Source of the DNA: Bradyrhizobium sp.
GTDB taxonomy: Bacteria; Pseudomonadota; Alphaproteobacteria; Rhizobiales; Xanthobacteraceae
Assembly (NCBI RefSeq): GCF_027451485.1
Contig: NZ_DAIDJE010000206.1
Location: 38,486-102,485, forward strand
Direction of reading: 5' to 3'
DNA: 64,000 nucleotides
Shown: positions 9,111 to 18,060 of the stretch, piece after piece
How positions within the stretch are numbered: position 1 is the stretch's first letter
Layout of the letters: every line of letters starts with the position of its first letter
Notes under the pieces: generated by a model
What the model was told of the DNA's origin: nothing
What the model saw: the letters and a program-made list of their open reading frames with translations, nothing else
Databases searched by the model: none
Program-made: the position numbers and the translations under genes

Positions 9111-10592
9111 TCATCGCATAACGAACGGATTGGCCGGGGCGCCCTGTGCGGTCGAAATCCACACGCTCTTCGTCTCCAGGTATTCGCGGACTGCGTCGAT
9201 GCCGCTCTCGCGGCCGAGACCCGAATGTTTCATGCCGCCGAACGGCATCATGTAGCTGATCGCGCGATAGGTGTTCACCCAAACGGTTCCGGCGCGCAGC
9301 AGCTTCGGTACGCGCACGGCGCGCGCAAGATCGCGGGTCCATATTCCCGCCGCGAGGCCGTAGATCGTGTCGTTGGCGATGCGAACGGCATCTTCCTCGC
9401 TGTCGAAGCCGATGATCGACAGGACCGGCCCGAACACCTCCTCGCGCGCGATCCGCATGGAGTTGTCGACGTCGGTAAAGATGGTCGGCTCAACAAACTG
9501 ACCGCCGGCGATGCCCTCGCCCGAGGCCGGCTTGCCTCCGAGCAGACAGCGGGCGCCTTCTGATTTTGCGATATCGATGTAATCGAGCACCTTCTTATAC
9601 TGCGCCGGCGTCGTGATCGGGCCGATATTGGTGTCCGACTGCATTGGATCGCCGATCTTGGCAGAGCGCGCGAGCTCCAGGAGGCGCTCCACAAACTTGC
9701 TCTTGATCGAATTCTGCACCAATAGACGCGATCCGGCGATGCAGGTCTGGCCGGTCGCGGCGAAGATGCCGGAAACGGCGCCCGCGGTCGCGGCTCCGAG
9801 ATCGGCGTCCTCGAAGACAATGTTGGGGGACTTCCCGCCGAGCTCCAGCGAAACCCGCTTCAGGCTGCGTGCGGCCGTCTCGTATACTTTCGCGCCGGTC
9901 GTATCCGACCCGGTAAAGGTGATCTTGGCGATGCCGGGGTGCGAAATCAGGTCGGTGCCAACTTCCGGCCCGAAGCCTGTGACCACGTTGAAGATTCCGT
10001 CCGGAATGCCGGCCTCCCTGGTGAGCGCGGCGAACTCCAATGTGCTGGCGGACGTGAATTCCGATGGCTTGACGATGACCGCGCAGCCGGCGGCGAGCGC
10101 GGCAGCACATTTCCAGGCAACAAACAGCAGCGGCGAATTCCAGGCTGTGAGCGCTGCCACAACGCCGACCGGTTCATGTGTCGTGTAGGCAAAGGTGTCC
10201 GGCTTGTCGATCGGCACGAGACCGCCTTCCAGCTTGTCGACAAGACCGCCGAAATACCACCACCATTCCGGGTGGTAACGAAGCTGGCCGAGCATCTCGG
10301 CCATGAGCTTGCCGTTGTCGCGGACCTCGATTTCGGCGAGACGTTCGGCGTTCGCGGCGACGAGGTCGCCAAGCTTCCGCATGGCCTTACCCCGCGCCGA
10401 GGCCGTCATCTTCGACCAGGGGCCGCGCCACATGGCTTCGTTGGCAGCCTTTGCAGCCGCGTCGACATCGGCAGCAGATCCGCGGGGAATTTTCGCCCAC
10501 GCCTTGCCACGGTAGGGATCGATCGATTCAAACCATTCACCCTTGGCAGGATCGACATACTGGCCATCGATGAAAAGCTGATAGGTCTTCAT
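9111..10592 (-). CDS. NAD(P)-dependent aldehyde dehydrogenase
   Basis: Cytosolic oxidation of an aldehyde to its acid. The 493-residue protein matches the ALDH superfamily over its full length: Asn152 in AWNSP, the cofactor loop FTGSDTTG (227-234), the general base Glu250 in LELGGKSP and the nucleophile Cys284 in GQTC. The start at 10592 has GGAGGGACC directly upstream; the longer open frame to 10682 lacks a ribosome site. Sequence style is that of betaine- or hydroxymuconic-semialdehyde-type dehydrogenases, but the substrate cannot be read from motifs. It is monocistronic. Confidence 0.9.
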   Translation of the reverse strand: MKTYQLFIDGQYVDPAKGEWFESIDPYRGKAWAKIPRGSAADVDAAAKAANEAMWRGPWSKMTASARGKAMRKLGDLVAANAERLAEIEVRDNGKLMAEMLGQLRYHPEWWWYFGGLVDKLEGGLVPIDKPDTFAYTTHEPVGVVAALTAWNSPLLFVAWKCAAALAAGCAVIVKPSEFTSASTLEFAALTREAGIPDGIFNVVTGFGPEVGTDLISHPGIAKITFTGSDTTGAKVYETAARSLKRVSLELGGKSPNIVFEDADLGAATAGAVSGIFAATGQTCIAGSRLLVQNSIKSKFVERLLELARSAKIGDPMQSDTNIGPITTPAQYKKVLDYIDIAKSEGARCLLGGKPASGEGIAGGQFVEPTIFTDVDNSMRIAREEVFGPVLSIIGFDSEEDAVRIANDTIYGLAAGIWTRDLARAVRVPKLLRAGTVWVNTYRAISYMMPFGGMKHSGLGRESGIDAVREYLETKSVWISTAQGAPANPFVMR

Positions 10593-10989
10593 TGGTCCCT
10601 CCAGTTCCGGCGAGGCGGTGAGAGGCGATTGGAAGGCAGACGATAAAACAATTGTGCGGCTTCGCCATGGCGATTGTTGCACAGGCCACCCAAGCCGATT
10701 TGCCGTAAGCGGGAGCCTTTCCAGCAGCAGGCGAAACAGGGGACGGCTATTCAGCGAGGCTGGTTGGCGTGACCGCGAAGGCCTGAGGCGTCGACAAGTC
10801 GGCGATCCCGGCCAAGCCCGCTTATGCCCGTGGAATCAGGCAGTTGGCGCTTCTCCTCGGTCGGGAACGTGAGCCAACCGCCTTGCGACGTCCTAAACTG
10901 CAGTGAGAGGGCGGCTCGATCGGAAGCCTCATTCCGGACACCAGTTCCTGCTTTACGCAACCTCAAGATTGTCGGTTTAACAGCATCTC
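10593..10989. other. Intergenic region, nothing recognised
   Basis: A 397-base gap between the starts of two divergent genes. Both strands were read for short genes; the open frames present (for example 10618-10872 and 10751-10966) have no ribosome site and unlikely composition. It should hold the promoters of the aldehyde dehydrogenase and lipoprotein genes, but I see no clear box. Confidence 0.4.
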
Positions 10990-11433
10990 ATGATCGCGTT
11001 CCTGCCCTGGCATCGTTCGCCGCTCCGCGCCGTCGCAGGCGCGGTTCTTTTTGCGCTGGGTGCGGCTCTTTCCGGCTGCGCCAACATGAGCGACGGCATG
11101 ACCTCGGCCTTTGCGGACCCCGCGAAATACGAGCTCTACAATTGCAAGCAGCTCGAGACCGAGCGCAAGAGTCTTGGGACCAGAATGGCCGAACTACAGG
11201 GTTTGATGAGCAAGGCGCAGTCGGGTTTCGCGGGACCGGTGGTGGCGGAGGTTGCCTATCGCAACGATTACATTGCGCTGCGTGGCCAGGCCAGGAATGC
11301 AGACGCCGCGTGGGTAGCCAACAAATGCCACGAGACGCCGCCGTCAAAGACGACGGAGACGCCTTCTGCTGCGCCGATGCCGGCAGCGGTATCCGTGCAT
11401 ACGCCGAAGAAGTCGGGCAACGCCGTCTATTGA
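10990..11433 (+). CDS. Putative lipoprotein, uncharacterised
   Basis: A 147-residue product with a lipoprotein signal peptide: basic start, hydrophobic stretch at 14-27 and lipobox ALSGC with Cys30. The mature part has a predicted helical hairpin (residues 50-80, KQLETERKSLGTRMAELQ), two further cysteines and a Pro/Thr/Ala-rich tail. It should be anchored on the periplasmic side of a membrane. No named family is recognised. The gene ends 21 bases before the convergent monooxygenase gene. Confidence 0.7.
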   Translation: MIAFLPWHRSPLRAVAGAVLFALGAALSGCANMSDGMTSAFADPAKYELYNCKQLETERKSLGTRMAELQGLMSKAQSGFAGPVVAEVAYRNDYIALRGQARNADAAWVANKCHETPPSKTTETPSAAPMPAAVSVHTPKKSGNAVY

Positions 11434-11454
11434 TCGGGTTTGCGAGGCTTCGTC

Positions 11455-12651
11455 TCAGGGCCGCCAATCATAGATCCAGTTCTGTCGCGCGAGCATCCGC
11501 TGCGGCCCCATCGCCTTGATGACAAGGTCGCGCGCGAGCGCGAGCGGACCCGCCAGATGATAGATGCGGCCTGCCTGCCGCGCACTGCGCTGAACCATCT
11601 TGACGCGTCGCCGGCGCACCCGCCCATAGCTTTGCAGGGCCGCCGAAAATCCCGCCGGGCTTTCGTCGGAACGCGCGGCGATGCATTTCGCCAGCACCGC
11701 AGCATCCTCGATCGCCATGCCAGCGCCCTGGGCGGCGAATGGCAGCATGGCGTGGGCGGCATCTCCCAACAACGCCACGCCGTCGCCCGTCCAGGGACCG
11801 CGGTTGGGAAGGGTGAACAGCGCCCATTTTCGCCAGCCGTCCACGGCGCCAATGAGCATCCGGGGAATGGCATGCCATCCGGCTGCAGCGAAGGCGCTCT
11901 TGATCTCGTTCAAGTCTCCCGGTTCGCTCCAGCCCGGCCTATTCCATTGTCCGGGGACGACCGCCACCACGTTGATCTGGCGCGCTGCGGAAATCGGATA
12001 GGCGACGAGATGCGCGTGGGGTCCCATCCAGAGCTGCACGCGTCGCGAGGTATATTCGCGAGGTAACTGCTTGGTATCGAGCGTGCCGCGCCAGGCGATC
12101 AGGCCGGAGAACAGGGGCTGCACATCCGGCAGCAAATGATTGCGCACGGTGGACCAGATTCCGTCAGCGCCGATCAGCGCGACCGCGAGTTCCTCCTGGC
12201 GAGAGGTGCCGCTGCGCTGGACAACGGTCAATCCCTTGGCGTGAGGGCTGACATCCTCGAATTGGCAGCCGAGCCGCAATTCGATGTTCGAGCGGCTTTC
12301 GACCTCCTCGCGCAGAGCGGTTTGCAGATCGGCGCGATGGATCACCAAGTAGGGGGCACCAGCGGCAGAGTTTATCCTGTCAAGTGGAAGTCGGGAGATC
12401 TCGCCGCCATTTCTCGCGCTCATCAGGCATATCGAATCGGGCGTCACCGCGCGGGAAAGCCGCGGGCCAAGGCCGAGATCAAGCAGCACGCGGCTGGCAT
12501 TAGGCGAAAGTTGCAGACCGGCGCCGGCTTCCTCCAGATGCTCTGCCTTCTCCAGAACAATGATTCGAAAGCCCAGCTTCGCCAGCGCCAGCGACGTGGT
12601 GAGTCCCCCGATTCCGGCGCCTGCAACGATGATCGTCCGTAAAGCCGCCAT
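11455..12651 (-). CDS. FAD-dependent monooxygenase (salicylate/3-hydroxybenzoate hydroxylase-like)
   Basis: A class A flavoprotein hydroxylase of 398 residues that would insert one oxygen atom into an aromatic substrate using NAD(P)H. The dinucleotide-binding GAGIGG motif is at residues 11-16, the GADGIWSTVR (DG) motif near 159 and the FAD ribityl-binding GDAAHAMLPFAAQGAG motif near 285. These three in order are diagnostic. The closest known members act on salicylate or 3-hydroxybenzoate. The substrate here is undetermined, since no ring-cleavage genes adjoin. The gene lies 16 bases downstream of the zinc-finger gene and is probably cotranscribed with it. Confidence 0.85.
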   Translation of the reverse strand: MAALRTIIVAGAGIGGLTTSLALAKLGFRIIVLEKAEHLEEAGAGLQLSPNASRVLLDLGLGPRLSRAVTPDSICLMSARNGGEISRLPLDRINSAAGAPYLVIHRADLQTALREEVESRSNIELRLGCQFEDVSPHAKGLTVVQRSGTSRQEELAVALIGADGIWSTVRNHLLPDVQPLFSGLIAWRGTLDTKQLPREYTSRRVQLWMGPHAHLVAYPISAARQINVVAVVPGQWNRPGWSEPGDLNEIKSAFAAAGWHAIPRMLIGAVDGWRKWALFTLPNRGPWTGDGVALLGDAAHAMLPFAAQGAGMAIEDAAVLAKCIAARSDESPAGFSAALQSYGRVRRRRVKMVQRSARQAGRIYHLAGPLALARDLVIKAMGPQRMLARQNWIYDWRP

Positions 12652-12667
12652 ATGGCGACGAGCCGGA

Positions 12668-12913
12668 TCAGGCGACCTTATCGGTCAGCACGCATTCCGG
12701 CGGGCGGGCTTCGCCGGGCTTGAGGTCGGCGGCGAAACGATAGAGCGTCGAGCAATAGGGGCAGATAATCTCGTTGTCGTTGCCGAGGTCGAGAAAGACA
12801 TGCGGATGATCGAAAGGCGGATTGGCTCCGACGCACATGAATTCCTGCGAGCCGATCTCAATGACGGCAACGCCGGCATCGTTGTGGAAGTGCGGAACGA
12901 CATGATCGGACAT
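12668..12913 (-). CDS. Zinc-finger CHCC-domain protein
   Basis: An 81-residue protein of the zf-CHCC family, related to the NDUFS6 zinc subunit of mitochondrial complex I. The ligand set is visible as Cys27, His36 (in DHPHVFLDL) and the CPYC pair at 51-54. The start at 12913 is preceded by TAAGGTGA; an open frame to 13036 exists but begins in unlikely sequence. Alphaproteobacterial members are often associated with respiratory complex I, but nothing in this neighbourhood tests that. It is the first gene of a two-gene unit with the monooxygenase. Confidence 0.8.
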   Translation of the reverse strand: MSDHVVPHFHNDAGVAVIEIGSQEFMCVGANPPFDHPHVFLDLGNDNEIICPYCSTLYRFAADLKPGEARPPECVLTDKVA

Positions 12914-13223
12914 CGGGTTCACCTTAGGTAGCGAGCAGCAGACGGCATCTCCGCGAGGTTCCGCCACTGGAAAGCAGCAATACCAACGGATGCTGTTGAT
13001 TCCTAGTGCTCCGGTATCTGACGAAGCGACAGCCAAATCTTCCGCTGTAGCGGGGCCGATTTGACATTTTCCACAACCGTGCGATAGCCCCGGCGCCGCT
13101 AATTTTCACCGTACAAATTCGACACAATCTTGGTGTCCCGGAGAAGCCCTTCTTTCGTCGGGGCGGTTGTGTCGCAAAAGCGGCACACTATGTCTCGCTG
13201 CACAGGGTCGGGCAGGTTTTTTG
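12914..13223. other. Divergent intergenic region with an inverted repeat
   Basis: A 310-base gap between divergent starts. CGACACAA at 13120-13127 is repeated inverted as TTGTGTCG at 13167-13174, 47 bases apart, about 50 bases before the start of the rightward gene. This may be a regulatory site or the base of a leader hairpin. No gene is seen. Confidence 0.4.
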
Positions 13224-14354
13224 ATGAAACGGCGGCGGATCAGTTGGACTTTGGCAGCAATGGCGGTAAGCGGTGCCGCGCTTGCCGTGCTGTGGCCGCA
13301 TGCACACGAAGCGGGTGCCATGTTGGCGGCGCAGGACGACCCTGCGCAATTGTCTGACATCCAGGTCAGTTCTGCCTTGCGAAACAAACAAGATCTTATC
13401 GTCGGTCAGATCGAAGCGGCGCTGGAAAGTCATGATACCGGCTTGGCTGAAAGCTTCGTTGATCTCGCCAAGGCGAGGCACATCGAGTTGCCGCAGGATC
13501 TAGTGAACCGCGTAAATCAGACCGTTGCCGAAGACAGCTCCGCGGCGCATTTCGCCGGACGTTTTGCCAGCGGCCTTGTGACCGGAAACGCTGACGACGC
13601 CGGCAGCCTGTCGGGCACCGTTGCCGGCGATCTCTTCGTCTTCGGCGACATCAGGGATGTCGTCCGCGAGGGCAAGCATCTGATCATGGGTCAGGACACC
13701 GATCGCCTGGTGCTCGGTCTTGCAGCCGCCGGCCTCGCCGTGACGGCGGCGACCTATGTCACCGTCGGCGGCACTGCGCCGGTGCGCGCCGGGCTGACGC
13801 TGGTCAAGGATGCGCGCAAGATCGGGAGGCTGGGGGAGGGGCTCACCGCATGGGCCGGCCGCTCGGCGCGGGATGTTGTCAATGCACCGATGCTGGAAGA
13901 GGCCGTTGCCTCCAGTGCGACGACGTCACCGATACGAACCGTGAGCGCCGTTCGCGCCGCATTCAATGCCGAGAAAGCGGGAGCGCTGGTGCGGATGGCC
14001 AAGGATGTTGGCCGTATCAGCGAAAAGGCCGGCGCGCGCGGCGCGCTCGATACGCTCAAGATCGCTGAAGGGCCGGAAGATATCGCGCGCGCGGCGCGGC
14101 TGGCGGAAAAAAGCGGCGGCAAGACGCGGGCGCTCATCAAGCTGCTTGGCCGCGGCGCGCTCTTGCTGACGACCGGCGCCTTCGATCTGCTATTATGGGT
14201 ATTCAGCGCGCTGTTCACGCTGTTTTCCCTGCTGGTGTCGATCAAGGCGACCACCGAACGGCTGGCGCAGTCGTGGATTGACCATCGCAAGCGCCGCAGG
14301 CTGCGTACGCAACTCGCTGCCGGTCAGATGGCCAGCGCCACCGCAGACGGCTAG
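13224..14354 (+). CDS. Uncharacterised membrane-associated protein
   Basis: A 376-residue product I do not recognise. It starts with MKRRR and a hydrophobic segment (residues 8-26) acting as signal or anchor. A second hydrophobic stretch, rich in Ala and Gly, lies near 155-180. A third, strongly hydrophobic segment (about 318-343) precedes a very basic tail (HRKRRRLRTQL). The middle is Ala-rich and helical, with repeated Glu/Lys heptads. The start at 13224 is favoured over the in-frame one at 13167 because the signal-like segment begins there. The hydrolase gene follows by 28 bases, suggesting cotranscription. Confidence 0.7.
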   Translation: MKRRRISWTLAAMAVSGAALAVLWPHAHEAGAMLAAQDDPAQLSDIQVSSALRNKQDLIVGQIEAALESHDTGLAESFVDLAKARHIELPQDLVNRVNQTVAEDSSAAHFAGRFASGLVTGNADDAGSLSGTVAGDLFVFGDIRDVVREGKHLIMGQDTDRLVLGLAAAGLAVTAATYVTVGGTAPVRAGLTLVKDARKIGRLGEGLTAWAGRSARDVVNAPMLEEAVASSATTSPIRTVSAVRAAFNAEKAGALVRMAKDVGRISEKAGARGALDTLKIAEGPEDIARAARLAEKSGGKTRALIKLLGRGALLLTTGAFDLLLWVFSALFTLFSLLVSIKATTERLAQSWIDHRKRRRLRTQLAAGQMASATADG

Positions 14355-14382
14355 TTTTCATCTCCTAAAGACGGAACACGCC

Positions 14383-15135
14383 ATGCCGAGCTTTCACCAC
14401 GGCGCTGTTGAAATCGCCTATCTCGACGAAGGCGAGGGCGACCCGATCATCCTCGTGCACGGCTTTGCCTCGAGCAAGAATGTGAATTGGGTATATCCGA
14501 CCTGGGTCTCCGACCTGAAGAAAAACGGCCGTCGTGTAATCGCCTTCGACAATCGCGGTCACGGCGATTCCAGCAAGCTTTACGATTCGGCCGAGTATGA
14601 GATCGCCATCATGGCGAGCGACATCGCGGCCCTGATGGATCACCTCAGGCTCGATCGCGCTGACGTCATGGGTTACTCGCTGGGATCGCGGATGACGGCG
14701 ATCCTGGCGCGGAGCGCGCCGCATCGCCTGCGCTCGGCAATCCTGGGCGGGATCGGCATCGGCCTGATCGACGGCGGCGGTCCCGGCGAGAACGTCGCTG
14801 AGGCGCTCGAGGCGGATTCGTTGGATGAGGTCACCGATCCGGTCGGGCGGACATTTCGCGCCTTTGCCGACCAAACCCGCTCCGACCGCAAGGCGCTCGC
14901 GGCGTGCCTGCGTGGTTCACGTCGCCTGATGACGAATGAGGACGCAGCCGGAATTACTGTCCCGGTATTGATTGCGGTAGGCACCGCGGACGAGATCGCG
15001 GGCTCGGCGCATGCGCTCGGCGAGATCATTCCCGGCTCGGAAGTGCTCGATATTCCCCGTCGCGATCACATGCGCGCCGTCGGAGACAAGATCTATAAAG
15101 AGGGCGTGCTGGACTTTCTGTCACGTCGGCCGTGA
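14383..15135 (+). CDS. Alpha/beta-fold hydrolase
   Basis: A 250-residue cytosolic hydrolase. The oxyanion HGFASS motif is at residues 27-32, the nucleophile elbow GYSLGS (Ser about 98) follows, then Asp in GTADE near 209 and a C-terminal His in RRDHMRAVG near 230, forming the catalytic triad. Length and order are typical of esterases and C-C hydrolases; the substrate is unknown. The start at 14383 follows the preceding gene by 28 bases; a longer open frame would overlap that gene. Its last 15 bases overlap the end of the convergent membrane-protein gene. Confidence 0.85.
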   Translation: MPSFHHGAVEIAYLDEGEGDPIILVHGFASSKNVNWVYPTWVSDLKKNGRRVIAFDNRGHGDSSKLYDSAEYEIAIMASDIAALMDHLRLDRADVMGYSLGSRMTAILARSAPHRLRSAILGGIGIGLIDGGGPGENVAEALEADSLDEVTDPVGRTFRAFADQTRSDRKALAACLRGSRRLMTNEDAAGITVPVLIAVGTADEIAGSAHALGEIIPGSEVLDIPRRDHMRAVGDKIYKEGVLDFLSRRP

Positions 15136-16518
15136 CCGTCCGTTCGGGATATCGTCTCGCTGCCAATACCTCATCCCCGCGATCATCAGCGCAAAGGTCG
15201 TGATCCAGACGAGACGCGAGCCATAGCGATCGTGCGGGCCTGATATCACGCCGCAGATGAACGCGTTACCCAGCAGCGTCAGGCATACGGTCGCGAGCAA
15301 AAGCGTTACATCGTCGACCCGCTTTCGCCAGAGCGCAGCGAGCAGCAGGACAAAGACCAGTACCGTCGAGATCAACGCGACCGGAACGTGAATCAGGTTG
15401 AAGGGACCAAAGGTGAGGTGGCTTTTCTGCTGGCGCGCTGCGTCAACTACTTTCAATTGCTGTGGCAGAAAGTCCCGGAAGAGGCCGTAGGTGTGCATCA
15501 TTGTCGGATGGTCGGTATTCTCGCCGGTGGCCACTTTAAGCAACTGCTCCCCCGCATCCGTCAGCGCCGCCTCGGCCTGCCATAGCGGGTAGTCCGCAAG
15601 AGCGTGGACTGCGATGTATCCCATCTCATTGCCCAAGCCGGGAAAGCGCCCGAGCTTGTTGAAGATGCTTTCCCGGCTCCACAGGAAATCGTCCGCCGTT
15701 TCCGGCAGCTCGTTGCGGTAAGGGCAGAGCTTGAACTGTTGGGTGGCACAATGGTCGTTCAGGTAACGGGTGACGATGCCGTCCTGGAGCATGCGGGCAA
15801 ACGCCAGCGCAGGGCCGCCGGGCGTCCACGCCAATTGTCCGGACAGGGCGAAATTGCCCAACAGCAGCATGATGGCGCCGGCGGCGATGGTGAGTGTGCC
15901 CTGCACGAGGTGGGTGGTCGGGATTCGCCCGCATAGGAAGGGGCGCAAGATCCATCCGACGCAACACAATCCCAGGAGAACGCCCATCGTTGCGCTGTGG
16001 GTTGCTGCCGAAAAAGCAGTGAAAACGAACAGTGCGATCTTTTCGCTTCGGGAAATCTTGCTGCTGTACAGGACCAGAAGGAACAACGACAGGACCGACA
16101 AGCCGGAAAAGATGTCGGTCAACAGCATGCTGGCAAGCCAGGGGAGCGCCGTCGTCAGGGTCAGCGCCAGACACGATCCGAACAGCCGCCACGGCCCGGC
16201 GAGGCCAAAGACCCGCAGCATCAGCTGCAAGATCCACATTGTCGCGAGCGCCTGGATCGCCAGATTGCCCCAGAAGTAGGTGTGTTCACCGTAGTGCAGA
16301 TAGAGGCCGAAGACGGTCGAACGACTAGGGACCAGGTAACCTTCATACCATCGCGCCAGATACCCGCCGGTGTCCGACTGAAGGAGGGGGTAGCCATTCC
16401 AGAATGCCGGCGCAAGCAGCATCAGGGGTATGGCGATGGCGATCGCCCAGACCAGAAGCGGTTTGGCGTCGCGTGCGGGCACGGTGGGTGCGCTAATATC
16501 TGCCATCTGACCGACCAT
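15121..16518 (-). CDS. Polytopic membrane protein, uncharacterised (glycosyltransferase-C-like topology)
   Basis: A 465-residue integral membrane protein with about ten or more hydrophobic segments. An early acidic loop (QSDTGGYLARWYEG, near residue 50) and a long soluble loop (about 255-360) recall the layout of dolichyl-phosphate-type membrane glycosyltransferases, but no motif proves this. Starts at 16518 or 16506 are both possible, and neither has a strong ribosome site; the open frame extends to 16584. The 3' end overlaps the hydrolase gene by 15 bases, tail to tail. Function unknown. Confidence 0.65.
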   Translation of the reverse strand: MVGQMADISAPTVPARDAKPLLVWAIAIAIPLMLLAPAFWNGYPLLQSDTGGYLARWYEGYLVPSRSTVFGLYLHYGEHTYFWGNLAIQALATMWILQLMLRVFGLAGPWRLFGSCLALTLTTALPWLASMLLTDIFSGLSVLSLFLLVLYSSKISRSEKIALFVFTAFSAATHSATMGVLLGLCCVGWILRPFLCGRIPTTHLVQGTLTIAAGAIMLLLGNFALSGQLAWTPGGPALAFARMLQDGIVTRYLNDHCATQQFKLCPYRNELPETADDFLWSRESIFNKLGRFPGLGNEMGYIAVHALADYPLWQAEAALTDAGEQLLKVATGENTDHPTMMHTYGLFRDFLPQQLKVVDAARQQKSHLTFGPFNLIHVPVALISTVLVFVLLLAALWRKRVDDVTLLLATVCLTLLGNAFICGVISGPHDRYGSRLVWITTFALMIAGMRYWQRDDIPNGRSRPT

Positions 16519-16584
16519 GCAAGGAGACCTTATCGCGCGCAAATCCGCCGATAGTCGGCTTGATTTACGGGAACTCGCAACCAA

Positions 16585-16655
16585 CTAGAGCTCCGATTCC
16601 GAAGTTCGCAGGCTATATCGTCATACCCCGATGCGAACTCCGGACGCGAAGGACT
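16585..16655. repeat. Palindromic repeat A (CTAG-bounded on the left)
   Basis: Begins with CTAG (16585-16588). The left arm contains GATTCCGAAGTTCGCA and the right arm TGCGAACTCCGGA, giving an imperfect hairpin with a loop of about 21 bases. Arm layout resembles the repeat at 29896-29973. The right end lacks CTAG, suggesting decay. Confidence 0.65.
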
Positions 16656-16674
16656 CAAGCGATTTATTGTTGCC

Positions 16675-16749
16675 AGTACCGCCGATCTGAAGTCCCTGCA
16701 CCACAAGCGGCGAATTCGATCAGGGACTTCAGATCGATGAAGCGGTACT
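16675..16749. repeat. Palindromic repeat B (perfect 15-bp core stem)
   Basis: GATCTGAAGTCCCTG at 16684-16698 is perfectly inverted at 16721-16735, with a 22-base loop. Outside it, AGTACCGC at 16675-16682 pairs with GCGGTACT at 16742-16749, extending the stem past an internal loop. Confidence 0.75.
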
Positions 16750-16765
16750 CGCATCAATAAGTTAG

Positions 16766-16841
16766 CTAGTGCCCATGACTTTCCGAAGTTCGTGAAATCG
16801 GAAGTTGAGGCGTAACACGAACTTCGGAAAGTGGGCACTAG
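16766..16841. repeat. Palindromic repeat C (26-bp stem, CTAG at both ends)
   Basis: Left arm 16766-16794 and right arm 16816-16841 are inverted copies that differ only by a three-base insertion (TGA) in the left arm. Both ends are CTAG. The right arm, read on the minus strand, is identical over 26 bases to 63973-63998 at the window's right edge, so this is a dispersed element. Confidence 0.85.
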
Positions 16842-16909
16842 TGCGGCTTCGAATTTTAAGTTCTTATGACGAACTGGCGGCGAATTGATAGGAGCTTCAA
16901 AATCCGCCG
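16841..16909. repeat. Palindromic repeat D
   Basis: Directly abuts repeat C, sharing its CTAGTG junction. It starts GTGCGGCTTCGAATT and ends GGAGCTTCAAAATCCGCC, forming an imperfect hairpin. The arms match, in inverted order, the element at 42129-42200 (GCTTCGAATTCAAAAGCCGCAC). Confidence 0.7.
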
Positions 16910-17057
16910 AACAGAGCGGGCAGCTCAAATTCCTATGAGATTCCGGCGCCTTATGCCAGCATTCACCCTCGCGTGAAAGTCGGAGGACATCGGGTCGGGC
17001 TCGTGATAAAAATGGGTCTGTTTATCGTGGCTACAGAGGAATTTGCGGGTGGAGCCT

Positions 17058-17888
17058 ATGGCAAAGCATCAGATCAATCCGCAAGGCGGCAGCAGGCTGG
17101 CTGCTCTCGACCCGATTTGGGATCGGGTCCGCGCCGAGGCTGAGGACATCGTCCGCCGGGAGCCGGAACTCGCCACGTTTATCTATGCCACCGTATTGCA
17201 TCACGACCGGCTCGAGCAGGCGGTGGTGCACCGGATTGCCGAACGCCTGGACCATTCGGCACTGTCGGGTGACCTGATCCGCCAAGCCTATGACGAGGCG
17301 CTGCGCGACGATCCTGATATCGGCAACGCCTTCCGAGCCGATCTGGTCGCGGTTTATGACCGCGATCCAGCCACGTCGCGCTTTATCGACCCCTTGCTCT
17401 ATTTCAAGGGTTTTCATGCCTTGCAGACCCATCGTCTGGCGCACTGGCTGTTCAGGAGGGGCCGCAAGGATTTCTCCTTCTATCTGCAAAGCCGCTCGTC
17501 TTCGGCATTTCAGACCGACATAAACCCGGCGGCGGTCATTGGCCGCGGCATCTTCCTCGACCATGCCACCGGTTTCGTTTGCGGTGAGACGGCAGTAATC
17601 GAGGACGACGTCTCAATTCTGCATGGGGTCACGCTCGGTGGAACCGGCAAGGAGAACGAGGATCGCCACCCCAAAATCCGTCGCGGCGTGATGATCGGGG
17701 CCGGAGCCAAAATCCTCGGCAACATCGAGGTCGGTCACTGCGCGAGAATCGCGGCTGGCTCCGTGGTCGTCAAACCCGTGCCGCACAATGTGACGGTCGC
17801 CGGCGTGCCGGCCAAGATCGTGGGTGAGGCCGGATGCGCCGAACCCTCCCGTACCATGGACCAGATGATCAACGCCATCGGGCTGTGA
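17058..17888 (+). CDS. cysE: Serine O-acetyltransferase
   Basis: Cytosolic enzyme that acetylates L-serine with acetyl-CoA, the first step of cysteine synthesis. The 276-residue protein has the helical N-terminal domain (to about 145) and a left-handed beta-helix of hexapeptide repeats (about 150-250). The DHATGFVCGETA segment carries the catalytic Asp-His region, and HGVTLGGTGK is the family signature. The start at 17058 has GGTGGAG just upstream; an in-frame TTG at 17043 is less likely. The C-terminal tail is long, as in forms that bind cysteine synthase and are feedback-inhibited by cysteine. DUF3126 follows by 172 bases. Confidence 0.93.
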   Translation: MAKHQINPQGGSRLAALDPIWDRVRAEAEDIVRREPELATFIYATVLHHDRLEQAVVHRIAERLDHSALSGDLIRQAYDEALRDDPDIGNAFRADLVAVYDRDPATSRFIDPLLYFKGFHALQTHRLAHWLFRRGRKDFSFYLQSRSSSAFQTDINPAAVIGRGIFLDHATGFVCGETAVIEDDVSILHGVTLGGTGKENEDRHPKIRRGVMIGAGAKILGNIEVGHCARIAAGSVVVKPVPHNVTVAGVPAKIVGEAGCAEPSRTMDQMINAIGL

Positions 17889-18060
17889 GTTTCATCCCTG
17901 CGCGCCGCCGGAGGATTGCGCGCGGGTGGGACGCATTGATGGTTTTGCAGTCGGCCGGATGCGCGGCTATAACCCTGCCCGGAATCAAATTGTCATGATG
18001 CTGGCGCTTCTCGCCGCATCGCTCTAAAACTTCTTAGCTTTTCGCATTTGGAGACGCACC

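Larger units (their letters stand above)
16519..17057. other. Divergent intergenic region filled by palindromic repeats
   Basis: A 539-base gap between the leftward membrane-protein gene and cysE. At least four imperfect palindromes lie end to end from 16585 to 16909 (listed separately). The remaining 148 bases before cysE should hold its promoter. No protein gene is credible. Confidence 0.8.

Noticed and set aside
16684..16841. CRISPR-like repeat spacing between 16585 and 16909
   Set aside because: The units are inverted repeats that differ from one another, not direct repeats with equal spacers, and no cas gene is present.
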